Notes: generated from the sequence alone by a model not told the origin. A stretch of 64,000 nucleotides of DNA from Panulirus ornatus (GCF_036320965.1 NC_092279.1:17345241-17409240); one strand, 5' to 3'; shown: positions 23,937-36,396, numbered from the stretch's first letter. Numbers and translations are program-made.

Positions 23937-24006
<70 letters not shown>
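23937..24006 (+). repeat. (TA)n microsatellite, 70 bp
   Basis: A perfect TA run with no recognised retroelement next to it. Confidence 0.99.
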
Positions 24007-24010
<4 letters not shown>

Positions 24011-25638
24011 GACCCTTCGGGAGGAGCTTGCTGAAGACCCCACGCGACCTGAGGCTGGGAACTAGGATTCTGTGGTGGTCTGTGAGTGTGTTAATCACAC
24101 ACATCTTCTTTACATACACTGAGACATGTAAAGCTGTAATGAACTGATGATTTGTATGGAAATGTAATGGACAAGAGTTCCTATCTATCCACCTTCTGTA
24201 GATAAGAAGACCCTCCGTCCTCGTCCTCGTGGCAACGCCCTTGGCATCGTCGTACTCGAGGCCGTCCTCGTGGTCCCCTCCCCAGGCCTTCGTCTCGTTC
24301 ACTCATCTACATATCGCTCTCTGCTGATTTACATACCGAGACGCGGCGCATGTTTAACGTGGCCTCCTGCCGTCGCTAGAATCTATCATCGAAAAGTAAT
24401 TCCATCTCCGCGAGGCTCTTGGCTCCCCTTACCCTACGGAGATGACCAGGTATCAATATACATTGAGAGACATCTGGATATGGCTCCTGCCTGGCTCTAG
24501 GAGTCTGTGGTATACGGGGGGGCGCGGGGGAAGAGCCAGGCGTCAACACAGGGGAGGGGGAGCACCACACACACGAGACCCGGACAGAATCACAGTTTAT
24601 TCTCGTCTCTCTATTTTCTCCGTTTTCTGCCTTTGGCTCTCGCCCGTTTTTTGTTTCTGAGTTTTCCGCGCGATCTTCGGATCTCTAGTCTTTCTCTATA
24701 CGCTCTTATCCTTTCTTTTATTTTTGTCATTATCTCCACACTCTTATTTTCTGGTCTGTGCTGGTCAACACTGCGGCTGGGCTCAACCCCTGCGGAGGGC
24801 CGGCGCCCCCTGGGCCAACAATCCGCTCATAAACACATTCCCTCCCATGGGCAAACCTCCTTCCACATCAGACTCCTCCCTCCCTCACCACGGTCGTCCC
24901 CTTCCCCAGGGCCGGATTTATATTACCTCGGGTCCTGAACGCTCGGTCTGTAAGGCTTCCCCTCCTCGTCCCCCCTCCCTTCCCTTCCCTTCCCTTCCCT
25001 CCCTTCCCTTCCCTCTTTTTATTGTAAATAGAAATCGCAATTACAAAAAAAAAAAATTGTCAGTTTTAATGAAAAATCACTTAGTGATATACAGGTAAAA
25101 TTGACGTATGAAGTCAGATTTTACCTCAGTCATGAAAGCAGATCTCGAGAGACCACATCACACTTGATGTTGAACGATGGTTATCCTCGTTCCACTCCAG
25201 TGTTGTACCTGCATGACGATTGCTTAGTGAATAGTGAAGAAGGGTAGTGGCGGATGAAGGGAAGGTTCGAAGACCCCCCACCCCTTCATGATGTAAGGGC
25301 TCCCGGCCAGTGCTCCTTGAGGCACCGTTGTTACCGCCCCCCCCCCCCCGGGGTCCGCCCTTGACCTGAAACCAACCTTCACACCACCAGACCCATGGCA
25401 TGACCTATCCCCCCAACCCTCCTTCATCCCTCACAGCAGGTTGCCTCCCAGAACAGGGCCATCGCCACGCAGGTGGAGGTCCTCCTCCTCTACTGCAGTA
25501 CTCCATGTCCCCACAACCCCCTACACCAGCAGCCCTCCGTCTCCTCACGCCAGGGTTCTCGCACGAACACTTGAGCTACATCTGATGTGGTGGTGGTGCC
25601 CCATTGTTCTGGGATCATATGGAGTTAACTGAGCCTTC

Positions 25639-25642
<4 letters not shown>
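24007..25642. other. No gene recognised
   Basis: Pyrimidine-rich in 24590-25020, ending in a (CCCTT)n-like run at about 24976-25015. Open frames of up to 143 codons reflect that bias. A C homopolymer lies at 25338-25349. Confidence 0.5.

Positions 25643-25682
<40 letters not shown>
25643..25682 (+). repeat. (GT)n microsatellite
   Basis: A perfect GT run of 40 bp. Confidence 0.98.
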
Positions 25683-25685
<3 letters not shown>

Positions 25686-25773
25686 CTGACCCCCCTTCCC
25701 CCAGTCTTAACGCACCCTCCCACCCCAGTACTCTCTATCGTCCTTCCATCCCCCCTACACACATCTTGGGAGG

Positions 25774-25887
<114 letters not shown>

Positions 25888-26734
25888 AAACACACCGGCC
25901 AGTACTCCTCCCTCCGGTTCCCAAAACCCCACCAGCACCCCTCCCTCACACCTGCCTGGCCACACTCCCTCACACCGTGGCCCACGTGGGGGCTGAGCGT
26001 GCTGCTGGTCGTCACTATCGCACATGACAGTGTTTATGTTAATGTTGTCGTGCGGGAGGCCGGCCCCTCCCTCACTCCTCTTGGACCAGGAGGCTCGTGG
26101 CTCATTCATTAGATTACCGCCGTTACTTGCGTAAACTATGTGACCAGGATCCAGTATTTTCCTGTATAGTTCCCAATATTCATAAATCTTCTTACCTTCT
26201 CTCTCGTTTTAAAACCTTTCAGCCTAATGAATATTCCCCGTGTTAAAAGTTCTCTCTCTCTCTCTCTCTTTTTGGCTGATAAAAATTTGTGGCAAATTGC
26301 TCGTGCAAGCTAATGAGGGTCTGCTGTTCCTTATGGCAGACTCTCGAAGTATTTCAAAATGAATTGGGGGAAAATATGGTGATTTGATGGAGGAAAATTA
26401 CGATAATCGCACGTGTTAAAAGATGTCGTCGAGGATGATTTAATTAGATAATGTTATAGCTTCATCGGGGGGGGGGGGAAATGGCCCACGGTGTCTGCGA
26501 AATATTTCGTACCTTCATTTCCTGGTTTTCACCGCAAAACGCTCGCAGTTTACACAGGTGATCCTGCAGCCGGGGAGAGGAGAGAGATTAGGAAGACGAT
26601 TCTACCCTCAGTACGTTGTACAGATTTGAATTAGACTTTACACCCACCCCCCTCATTTCCCAGGGCAAATTATTAAGAGGGAGATGACGCAAACACACTT
26701 TCGTTATCCAGCGGAAGAGAAGAGAAATTAACCC
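25888..26734. other. No gene recognised
   Basis: Unique sequence with a short (CT)n at about 26250-26269 and a G-run at 26467. No coding evidence. Confidence 0.55.
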
Positions 26735-26795
26735 CGGGTCCGTTAGTTTAATGGGTTGCAGGGCTAAACCACCGCGCCAGGGAGGCTGGTACATG
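26735..26795 (-). mobile_element. Degenerate tRNA-derived SINE head
   Basis: On the minus strand, TGGCGCGGTGG (complement of 26769-26779) resembles a pol III A box (10 of 11 positions). A degenerate B-box-like GGGTTAATTTC follows about 46 bp later. The context CCTGGCGCGGTGGTTTAGCC is typical of tRNA-derived SINE heads. Too decayed to assign to a tRNA species. Confidence 0.4.
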
Positions 26796-26818
26796 AGAGT
26801 GAGTGGTGGTTACCATGC

Positions 26819-26819
26819 G

Positions 26820-26851
<32 letters not shown>
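26819..26851 (+). repeat. (GT)n microsatellite
   Basis: A perfect GT run of 33 bp. Confidence 0.98.
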
Positions 26852-26852
<1 letters not shown>

Positions 26853-27253
26853 ATGTGAAAATATGGAAATGTTATGTATGTATGTAGGGCTTCCGTGGAT
26901 ATATGTACATATGATACGTGTGCCGAGGACCAGCCAGGGGAGAAGTATATTGGTGAAGGGGAAACACTAGGTGGTGAACTATGGAGGGGGAAGGCTCAAG
27001 GTAGGCCTATATTGTGGTAGGCGAGGTGGCGACCCCTGCAGATTAAGATACTATCGTCTCTTATAATTCCTACTTCTCTTTTTCCTTTTTCAGAAATAAT
27101 TCTGTGTATGTTATAATTTGGGTGTTGTTTCTCGTATCTACCATGAGATGGAACATAGCAAAAATCAATGTGGTCGAGTAATTTTTGATAGCTATTTTGG
27201 GCATCACTTGCATCAGGAAATTGTGAATGAACACCATGCAAATATATATATAT

Positions 27254-27350
27254 TTCTTTTCTTTCATACTATTCGCCATTTCCCGCGATAGCGAGGTAGC
27301 GTTAAGAACAGAGGACTGGGCCTTTGAGGGAATATCCTCACCTGACCCCC
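27254..27350 (-). mobile_element. SINE tail module, truncated copy
   Basis: Complementary to the second module of the full copies. In plus orientation it reads ATTCGCCATTTCCCGCGATA, then GCGAGGTAGCG, AACAGAGGACTGGGCC and a TCCTCACCTG stretch. It stops inside the module and runs into (CT)n then (TA)n, so the head module is absent. A short TA run lies at its 3' tail (27241-27253). Confidence 0.85.
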
Positions 27351-27379
27351 TTCTCTCTCTCTCTATATATATATATATC

Positions 27380-27453
<74 letters not shown>
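27351..27453 (+). repeat. (CT)n-(TA)n compound array
   Basis: A short CT run then about 90 bp of TA with ATC and TTT interruptions, adjoining the 5' side of the truncated SINE. Confidence 0.97.
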
Positions 27454-27455
<2 letters not shown>

Positions 27456-27605
27456 CGACCCGTCTGTCCCTCCCTACTCTTGTAGATAAAGGGACGAAAG
27501 TGTCACTGGCATGAGCCGTGCCCCATTAGTAATACTCACAGCTGAACACAAACTCCATTCCGTTTTCCACTCTGCTCGTGGGAGTGTTTCCACTCGTCAT
27601 GTTTT

Positions 27606-27672
27606 CCACCAGGGAGTCGAACTGGGGCACGCGTGTCGCGATCACACTGGTGAGCCACCGCAAGAGACGGCT
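27606..27672 (-). mobile_element. tRNA-derived SINE head
   Basis: On the minus strand, TGGCTCACCAG (complement of 27647-27657) matches the A box at 10 of 11 positions, and AGTTCGACTCC (complement of 27613-27623) matches the B box at 10 of 11. The start-to-start spacing of 34 bp is normal for a pol III promoter. The flanks do not form a convincing acceptor stem, so I call a SINE head, not a tRNA gene. A plus-strand frame at 27578-27928 overlaps it and is probably not coding. Confidence 0.6.
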
Positions 27673-29204
27673 TAGCCACAGGTCCATGGAGGGGCATCTG
27701 CTTCCGTTGGCTAGAGTGTTAGCTAGGTCGACCGTGCGCTGCCAAATGGTCTTAGGAAGAGCCGTCGTGAACTCCGGCGGTGTGTTCTGGGCGGGCGAGA
27801 CAACCCTCTGGTCTGAAGCCGTGAGTCCTTGCTTGACCTTAACACATCACAGACTCGAAGCTTCGCTGCTGCTGCTGCTACACACGCCGCCTTCCATCGC
27901 CGTCCCAGCGACGTACAGATCACCATAGGACGCCCATACCGCTGCTGCCTAGAGTAGGGCAGAATATTTATCCAGCGCTCGCTGCGTGTCTCGCCTGTTG
28001 AACGATACTGTTTCTCTCCGCCGCTCTACTCCACTCGAAGACTTCATTATTTATCTGTGGTTCACTAGGGACCGACTGAAGCCATGAGTTGTATTTTGCT
28101 TTGGAATATTTCTTTAGCCACACCTTTCATGTTGCCATCTGTTTTAACTGGTGTGCGTACATCACAGCAGTATTCTGTTTTACGCCCTGCGTATACGCTG
28201 AACGTGGTCATCTAGAGAGAAAGAGAGAGAGAGAGCGTCTTCGCAAGTGAAAGGGAGTCTCTACGTACATTTTTGCCCTCTGGCAATTTGCACACATCAC
28301 TACCACACAATCTGGTCAGACGTGCACCTCACCATCACCACAGCCTGAGTCTCCCTTCATCTGTGCAGGGTTTGGCACACAGCTTCCCTCCAGACCCCAC
28401 TTACCACAACACTGTCTCTATTTATTACCTTCTCTGCTCCTCTTCCACCATCATTCTCCCTCGTACCTCCACCGCCCGCCTGCTTTTCTTCCATTAACAC
28501 TCTCACTGCCTCCAACGTTTGATTGCTCCCCCACCAGCACACACTCACTCACCTGACTCCACCACTTTTCTGTTCTCCCACCAACGCTCCACCACTGCCT
28601 CCACTGCTTGCTTCTCTCCCACTGCCTCCACTGCCTGTTCCTCTCCCACCAGCATCCTCCCTCCTGCCACCGCCTCTCACCACAAACCATGTAAACACGA
28701 CCAGTGTGGTAAGCGTGTGTTACAAGGTCAGGGATGATATATCAGTGTCCTGGTGTGTGTTTGTCAGTGTTTGGCGTCTACTTATCAGTGCATTATGATT
28801 TTAGTTCTTTTGTGAGTGTTTTTCTTTTTTTTTTTTTTGCGTGTGTGGATATGCGTATGTTTGTGTGTCGCTAAAATCATTTGCGATGGACGCAGGAGTC
28901 CAGTTAACGAGATCACATACCCTTTTACCTCAGTGATTGTCATTTTTCTGCTGTTGTTGTTGATAGATTCATGTCTGTGACTGACGGGTTCCCTCGTCGT
29001 GCTGACGTCCCACGCACTCACCCGGCGCTGCTTCCCTCTGTGGCTGCGTCAGGCCACAGCCGTGTCGCATGTGTGACAGACACGTCGTGCTGGTACGGGT
29101 CTCTCTACACACACACACTGATGAACAGGTAAATGGATTGGTATTCACGGCCTGTCCAGGTCAGTCACTGTGAAAGTGAATTACAAAAAAAAAATGAATT
29201 TTTT
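27673..29204. other. No gene recognised; degenerate CTGCCTCCAC repeats
   Basis: Unique sequence. Between about 28440 and 28690 the plus strand is pyrimidine-rich with degenerate CCACTGCCTCCACTGC-type repeats. The open frames there follow from that composition. Confidence 0.5.
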
Positions 29205-29275
29205 TTGCCCTTTGAGCACGACGGTACGATCTTGGAATACGACCTAATGACCCCTGAGTACGACGGTACGGGTTG
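29205..29275 (-). repeat. Inverted copies of the GTCGTACC unit
   Basis: Two to three units in opposite orientation to the large array that follows. GAGCACGACGGTACGATC at 29216-29233 is the complement of the array unit, and GAGTACGACGGTACGG follows at 29256-29271. Together with the plus-oriented array they form an inverted repeat with a spacer of about 80 bp. Confidence 0.75.
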
Positions 29276-29355
29276 CAGGTGGGATGGCGTCGGGGTCGGG
29301 TCGAATACCATGTTGTGGCACCCAAGGATCGAAGGTTCAAACTTCTTTTGCGCGT

Positions 29356-29775
29356 GGGTCGTACCGTCGTGCTCTAGGAACGGTTCGCACCGTCGTGTTC
29401 AAGGGTCGCACCATCGTGCTCAAGGGAACGTATCGTCCTGCTCAAGGGTCGCACAGTCGTGCTCAAGGGAACGTATCGTCGTGCTCAAGGGAACGTATCT
29501 CGTCGTGCTCAAGGGAACGTATCTCGTCGTACTCAAGGATTGCACCCTCGTGCTCAAGGGAACGTATCGTCGTGCTCAAGGGTCGCACCGTCGTGCTCAA
29601 GGGAACGTATCGTCGTGCTCAAGGATTGCACCGTCGTGCTCAAGGGAACGTATCGTCGTGCTCAAGGGTCGCACCGTCGTGCTCAAGGGAACGTATCGTC
29701 GTGCTCAAGGATCGTACCGTCGTGCTCAAGGGCCGCACCGTCGTACTCAAGGGACGTCACGTCGTGCTCAAAGAG
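29356..29775 (+). repeat. GTCGTGCTCAAGGG minisatellite, ~20 units
   Basis: Tandem units alternate between a 21-bp form (GTCGTGCTCAAGGGTCGCACC) and a 22-bp form with GGGAACGTATC, giving a ~43-bp dimer over much of the array. It is the same family as 4123-4291. The three plus-strand open frames of 147-224 codons are frame-shifted translations of the same repeat (SCSRERIVVLKG- and RRAQGNV-like peptides). They coexist because the 43-bp dimer rotates frames without generating stops, so I do not call a gene. Confidence 0.92.
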
Positions 29776-30020
29776 TTTGGTAACCACCGGGCTATCATCG
29801 GTTGGAGGGACCAACAAACTCCTTCAATCTATTCCGATCAACAAAGGTTTCATTATGAGAAACCTGGGGTCAAGAGAGGAGGTTGGCTCAGCTCTCGAGT
29901 AGTGACAGGCAGGAGAGAGAGAGGGATGATGATGGTTGCTTATTGGCTTGGCTCTTGACCAATGACAGGTTACACGCGAGAGGATGATGGCTCCTCATTG
30001 GCTTGTAGCCGAGTCATTTC

Positions 30021-30024
<4 letters not shown>

Positions 30025-30097
<73 letters not shown>
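30025..30097 (+). repeat. (CT)n microsatellite, 73 bp
   Basis: A perfect CT run. Confidence 0.99.
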
Positions 30098-30100
<3 letters not shown>

Positions 30101-30246
30101 ACGGTCATATATACAGCCCGCTTCTTCAAGTATATCGATTTATCGAAATTTGCTGTTTTATTGTACACTCGTAATATATTTTTTGAGGGCGTAGTGGCAA
30201 CGGAAATATAGTTAATGGAGATAATGTAGACGATACGCAAAGTCTG

Positions 30247-30488
<242 letters not shown>

Positions 30489-31664
30489 ATACATACGTAC
30501 ATCTACAGTAGACTAAACGTTCTGGTTTATATTATGTTCCAGGACGCGCGTGGAACCGCCGGGGAGGAAGATATATGTATCCAATAAGCATCTTGTGGCC
30601 GGTGATTATACCACGTAGCGCACTTGTGTGGGATCATGACGACGACGATGCGTTCATTAGGAGACTATTGTGGTGTCGGTGCGAGACGAGGCTTCTCCAA
30701 CCAGTGCGTGCCTCCGTAAGCCTGTTGTTGTTGTTGTTGTTGTTGTTGTTTTTGTTGGTCCTTCATCTTGGGCATCGTTAATCCTCGATCCCCGACACCG
30801 TCGGCTGTGTTCTCCATCCATCTCTTTCGCGGACGGTCCAGTAGGGGGGGGGGGGGGTCCTCCACCCTTCCGGTCTCCATTCTAATGCCTGCCTTGACGC
30901 GAGGGATCATCATTCATTCTTTTTTTTTTTTATATGGCTTAAAACCCTCCCAAGTGGTTAGGTCTTTTGTTTGACGCTCAAGGCCCGACACGACTGTTAG
31001 CTGTACCGTAAGACATCATCATGAAATCTGCTGGAAAGATGACGCCGTAGATGAGACGACATTCTCTTTTTTTTTTTTTTTTAGCTTTTTTTTTTTCTGT
31101 TGGTTGTAGCTGTCAGCGCCTCGCCCCCCGTAAAGATATGGTGGCGGTAGAGCTTTTGGTGTGTGTTGATACCTTAACTTCCCTCGACTTAATCCCTAGG
31201 AGGAAGACTCACTCTCCTTGGACCATGCAGACCCGATGGTCCTCGAAGTTCATTTCTTCTACGAGTTATCCCATATGTGTACGACCTGGACCTGGACCGT
31301 CCGGGTCCCTCTACCTTCAGTTCTTGTCCAGACGTGATCGCCGAGGGCGGGTGCTTCACTCTGTGTTCCCATTCCTGCCTCGTGTTTTTTTCACTATTTG
31401 GGTCCAGGAGTGTTGGGGATGAATGATGAACTGTAAACAATAAATGACCAATAGATGATGGTAATGCAGGGAAACTCTCTGTCTATCAGCAGGAAGCTGG
31501 TGGTCTGGAGAACAAATACCTCTAATATTAAGTCCCTGTAATGAACAGTTATTGAGTCATTTTATTTTCTGTATCAATTTTTTTTTTCCACTGTCTTCTA
31601 CCAATTAGGTTTTCTTTATTTCTATAAGGTAAAGTTTAGCTTGCATATTTTTTTAATAGATTGC

Positions 31665-31667
<3 letters not shown>
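30489..31667. other. No gene recognised
   Basis: Unique sequence with (TTG)n at 30723-30751, a G-run at 30844-30857 and several T-runs. A plus-strand frame at 31051-31422 (123 codons) has no recognised domain. Confidence 0.5.

Positions 31668-31728
<61 letters not shown>
31668..31728 (+). repeat. (TA)n microsatellite, 61 bp
   Basis: A perfect TA run. Confidence 0.99.
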
Positions 31729-31731
<3 letters not shown>

Positions 31732-32988
31732 ACGGGTCTGTTTAATCCGAGAATGATAAAGTCCTCTCGCATTATCCACCGTAAAATGTTTTAGGTCAAA
31801 CCAATTTTCGGACGCGAAGTTTAGTGAAGAGCGACAGATGTGCCTAGCTCTTGAAACACGATGTGTGCTCTGGCTCATATCGTATTTCAAGTGATAACGA
31901 TTTTCGGCTCCGAGATTATTTGTAGGACTTGATATTTCTCTCTCCATCCTTATATATCTGACGTGCTGTCGGGGGATCTGTCTGTCTGACCGTGAAACAT
32001 GCATTACGTGACCTTTAAGTGATTCAGTCCATGAGTCACAACCATATGCGTAAGATGAACCTGAATGGCCGATATTATATGCATTATGTATATACATATA
32101 AAATCGAGTCCATAAATAGGACGACAAGTAATGATGGACAGTGTATTCCCATGTCACTTCCCAAGTGAAATCTTCATTTCATTCCAGTATTTCATTTGAA
32201 CCTTCTTTTAACGTGTTTGATCCTCCATCCGAATGCATCGCACAACGTTCTTGAGAATGTCGCGATGCGCGTCGCAGAGTCGCCCCTGCGTCCATCACCT
32301 TGCAACACCACCAGGTGCCGTATTATGTCCTTTCCTCCACTCTCCCTCCATCCCTATGCTAACAGTGCCTACGTCTTGTGGTCAGATGCTCTTAATGCCA
32401 TTGGTCGGTTCTAACAGCTTAGTAATTGCCCTAGTGGGTTGGGGAGGTTAGTTAAAGTGCACGTAGTCTGAAAATACATTAGTTTAAAGTAAGGGAAGGA
32501 GGTGTTCATTGGATCCTGTGTGTCTTACGGTCAAAATCAGTCTTCCACTTTGGCTTTCCCTAGCCAGAGCCTCGCTCAGCACTGGCTAGCTATATGTGTA
32601 TAGTGAGGCCGCCTCAGTGCTTCCCTCGTCTCTCCCTATCAAATTTGCATCCCCTCTGCCCCTCTCTCTCTCTCTCCCCCTCTCCTTGATAATGATTTTG
32701 CCCCTCGTTGAAAAGGCTGATAAGGAGCCGGGGGGGAGAGCAATTAAGGAGGCTTTGGTCACGATGAGATGAAGAAAGTTGAAACGTGCGGATCCATAAT
32801 AGCGGCCGGGGAGGGAAAGGGGGAGACGGACCCGGTGGAATGTGGTTTATTGGTCTCGAGTCTTGGGTGAGGATGTGTTGGCGGCGGTGTGGCTACCCTG
32901 CCGCGGAGGAGGCCACGGTGATGGTGAGGCAAGCAGGCAGGCCGGTGGTAACCACATGCCTGTCTTGAGATTCTGTTTGAGAACAGGC

Positions 32989-32993
<5 letters not shown>
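31729..32993. other. No gene recognised
   Basis: The minus strand is open for about 140 codons between 31729 and 32157, outside the TA-derived part, but I recognise no domain. The rest is unique sequence with no coding evidence. Confidence 0.45.
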
Positions 32994-33080
<87 letters not shown>

Positions 33081-33101
33081 CACACACACACACACACACA
33101 C
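32994..33101 (+). repeat. (CT)n-(CA)n compound microsatellite
   Basis: About 83 bp of CT (to 33076) followed by about 23 bp of CA. Confidence 0.99.
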
Positions 33102-33213
33102 TTGTGCGTGTGTGGATGTATGAATGGATCTTACTGGTCACATCTTCTCTCCTCACAAGTTAAGGCCAGACAACCGCGCTTTGGACCTTGGGTCTGTGTA
33201 ACTCGACCGAGGG

Positions 33214-33269
<56 letters not shown>
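33214..33269 (+). repeat. (TA)n microsatellite, 56 bp
   Basis: A perfect TA run. Confidence 0.99.
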
Positions 33270-33271
<2 letters not shown>

Positions 33272-33368
33272 AGGGAGACGGCCGCCCGCCGCTGGTGTAG
33301 ATGCGTCAGGAGCCGTGCGATCGTCCCCAGCGTCTCAGCAGGGTGGCGCTCATCCAGCGAACCGCCCT

Positions 33369-33609
33369 GCTATATCTTGTTCCAGCGTATCTAACCTCTT
33401 GCTAGCTAGCGAACCCCAGTGTGTTGGGTGTGAAAGTCATAGCTATGCGCCGCTATATCTTGTCCTAGCGCATCCTCTTGCTAGCTAGCGAACCCCAGTG
33501 TGTTGGGTGTGAAGGTCATAGCTATGCGCCGCTATATCTTGTCCTAGCGCATCCTCTTGCTAGCTAGCGAACCCCAGTGTGTTGGGTGTGAAGATCATAG
33601 CTATGCGCC
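33369..33609 (+). repeat. ~80-bp tandem repeat, 3 copies
   Basis: Units begin GCTATATCTTGT at 33369, 33452 and 33531 (spacing 83 then 79 bp). Each holds CTTGCTAGCTAGCGAACCCC and GTGTGTTGGGTGTGAA. Copies 2 and 3 are nearly identical and copy 1 is more diverged. Confidence 0.95.
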
Positions 33610-34724
33610 ACCGAGTCATGCGTAAACTAATGCACTGAGGTATGGACTCCAAGTCATGGACCACCGGTGGGACGGAGGAACATCACTCACTCCTGCATAT
33701 CGAGCGAGGTCGATATGCAGGTCGATATGGTGGTTGGTGATCTGCGGTTCCGGGAACGCGGACCGCGTGAGGCATTCATTCATTCCCTCATTCCCTGTTC
33801 TATATCTTTAACTCGGTCGTTTACTGCCCTAGGCAACTGATATGTGAAGCTAGTTAGCAATATCTGTATTGTCAAAATTGCATACATGATACAAAATGAA
33901 ATTATTTACGGCCAGATGTTCAATGCATGGTTGAAAAGTACGAGATTTATAGAATAAGTGATAAAATATCACCTAAAAGTACAACACAAAATATTACACA
34001 AAAGTACATCATAGAATATCATAAAAAATCATCTATTGTACTTGAAATCGATATCACGGAGGCGGTACATAGTATTACAGTCAAAATATAACGCTCATTA
34101 CAGTAGCATTCGAACGCGTTTTTTGATGTAGTGTCTTGTATTATCATCATCAGGAAACGAGCATACTACTACACCCACGGGTCGGCCGCCTCCCGAGTCG
34201 AAAGGTCGGCTGTGAATGCCACAAGCAGCGCGTGCCCCTGCATCCACTTCCTGGTCGCCGTCCGTCCGTTCGTCCTTTCGTCCGTCCGTCTGTGTTGCCT
34301 CCGTCAGGAGAGACGCTCTCAAAAGTGTTCACTGCCAAACCGTGTGTTCCCGTTTACCGTAGCCATGTGTGATTTTGCCATCTCCGCTTAAAAGAAAGAA
34401 ACAGCTGCATGGCCAACATCTCGGAAGGACGGAGTCCAGTAAAATTCGGTAAGCTGCGTAGATAATTTGAATGTTTTCCTGGCGTTCATTTTGTGGGGGA
34501 AAAGGGTAAAGACAGTGCTATAGCATGTCGTACTGCTTGAGTTCATATTAACATCATCAGCCGCCTTAAGAAATGAACAGCAAATGTATGATACATTTTG
34601 TATGAATTTAGAACTAAAAGATACAAAGAAAGCAACCGCTGGCAACTCGTGTAAGGAAATCATGAACTGTTACGGCCATGACTTTAGAAATCGTAGCGTG
34701 TGTACCTTGACAGTGACTCTTCAA

Positions 34725-34726
<2 letters not shown>
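33610..34726. other. No gene recognised
   Basis: Unique sequence. A run of CGTCCGTTCGTCC-type repeats lies at 34258-34292. No coding evidence. Confidence 0.5.

Positions 34727-34757
<31 letters not shown>
34727..34757 (+). repeat. (GT)n microsatellite
   Basis: A perfect GT run of 31 bp. Confidence 0.98.
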
Positions 34758-34758
<1 letters not shown>

Positions 34759-34845
34759 CACGTGCAGCTGGGGGGGAGCGGCTCACACGGCCCGTGGCAG
34801 CAGCATCAGCTGGTGGTGTTCCCTGAACGCGCCTTCCCCAAGTGG

Positions 34846-36251
34846 CAGTGACCCAGAGTTGCCAACTCAAAATTTCAGATGGCGCTAGATTTACTCCCGA
34901 AAAGCGCTACAATGAAGCGCTAAACTTACTAAAGTGACCGGCGAAAAAAAAAATGCTCTTCAAATTGTTTCTGCTTTTTGACGTGCCAGATTATTAATAA
35001 CAGGTACGACTGACTACTATAACACAAAAACACACTCACCATTATTCCAGATCTTCTATTTCCTAGTCTCCAGAGCGTCCTGGTTGCTCGTTGCGATGAC
35101 TCGTATGCTTTCAATGACCCAGTGTTTTTCAGTACTTCCTTAGTCAGTTTATGATCCTAAGAGCAGTTTCCAGTTCTTCATAGTCCATACTTGATGGTTA
35201 GGATTGCATTTAAGCTCTTGATGCTCCTCAGTTCTGTTTCGAAGCTTTGACTTCCACGATGTTCGTATGACTTTTGAAGATAACGCTCTACCACCAGCGT
35301 TGGTGTGAGGTTGCATCGTCAGCACAGTCAAAGCCAACCCAGATCTGAAGTCGCTGAAGGGCTTTTCTCCTGAAGCTCCTGGACGAGGCTATTTCACCCC
35401 AGAGTGTGCTGCTAGGGTGGTAGTGTTCTGTTTCCACAATACATGATGAAGCTTCCTCCACTGGAACTCAGTGCGTGTGAGAATTTCTTCGTTCATCGGT
35501 GAACATCTTCGCTGATTCCAGTATTCCAGACTTTGTGGGTTTGCAGGCATTCACTTGCACTCAGTGATGACGTTGACCGTAACACTTGGACATTGTCTGG
35601 CAAAATCTTTGATGAAGCTGATTCACCAGCTCCACAACAAACTGTATGCGTCTAAATCGCATATCCTTTTTCGTCAGGAAACTTACAAATATTGTGCCAT
35701 CTCCTTTTCAAACTCGTACGTACCCCAGGTACGGATGTGCGTCTAAGTAGTTCTCTACTGAATCTCCTTCCTTTAAATTTCCTGTCTGGGATGAGGACCT
35801 TATAACTTATGGAATCAATAAGTTGAATAAGGCCCCTTAGCAGCTACTGTGTGTCCTTCATGGCCCACGGATAAGTAGTTAGTTCTGTCACCGCCAAGAC
35901 TCCGACTGAGCCTGAGCTGAACGTGAGACTTGAGGAGGGGGAGCCTGAGTACGACCGAACTGAACCTGCTCAAAAAAAATTTCGAACATGTTCATTTCGA
36001 TGAAAATGAATTTACGTGCAATATTTGTGTTGTTTTCCTTGTTCTTTTGATAGGTTTCGAATGAACTTCTTAGATCACATCAACATATTTTGATTAGTGT
36101 CTGAATTTCCTCATATGTTAAAGTAACACAAAGTTTGGCGCTAAATACAAAATAAAAAAGGCGCCGGAAAACGCGCTAAGGCGCTAAAATACGAAATTTA
36201 GGCGCTAGATCTCTATAAAAACCGCTAGATCTAGCGCTTTTGGCACCAATG
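34846..36251 (-). mobile_element. Probable decayed hAT-like DNA transposon
   Basis: The left end starts CAGTGACCCAGAGTTGCCAA (34846). The right end, read inward on the minus strand, starts CATTGGTGCCAAAAGCGC (36251 downward). Both share CANTG and a GTTGCCAA/GGTGCCAA core. Flanks are CCAAGTGG (34838-34845) and CCAAGTGC (36252-36259), a 7-of-8 match to an 8-bp target duplication typical of hAT elements. GCGCTA motifs are repeated inside both ends (34884-34925 and 36139-36238), resembling subterminal transposase-binding repeats. In the minus strand around 35161-35340, frames broken by stops and shifts give TNAGGRALSS and LNAILTIKYGL, reminiscent of the hAT C-terminal dimerisation domain. No intact transposase remains. 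Confidence 0.5.
35161..35345 (-). pseudogene. hAT-C-like transposase remnant
   Basis: On the minus strand, one frame (to 35149) contains TNAGGRALSSKVIRT and the neighbouring frame contains TELRSIKSLNAILTIKYGL. The hAT dimerisation domain typically reads [ST]NA..ER.FS...I.T..R..L...LNALL..K. The match is spread over two frames, consistent with an ancient frameshifted copy. The domain assignment comes from visual motif comparison only. Confidence 0.4.
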
Positions 36252-36326
36252 CCAAGTGCGCCTCATAAACCCGGGTGTTCCGCAAAGCCACCACGGCAGC
36301 CACAACGAACGGAACACAGGCTCAGG

Positions 36327-36328
<2 letters not shown>

Positions 36329-36392
<64 letters not shown>
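36329..36392 (+). repeat. (TA)n microsatellite, 64 bp
   Basis: A perfect TA run about 75 bp right of the hAT-like element. Confidence 0.99.

Positions 36393-36396
<4 letters not shown>

Noticed and set aside
29133..29958. Three long plus-strand frames of 147-224 codons
   Set aside because: All are frame-shifted translations of the same 21/22-bp minisatellite, which lacks stops in each frame.
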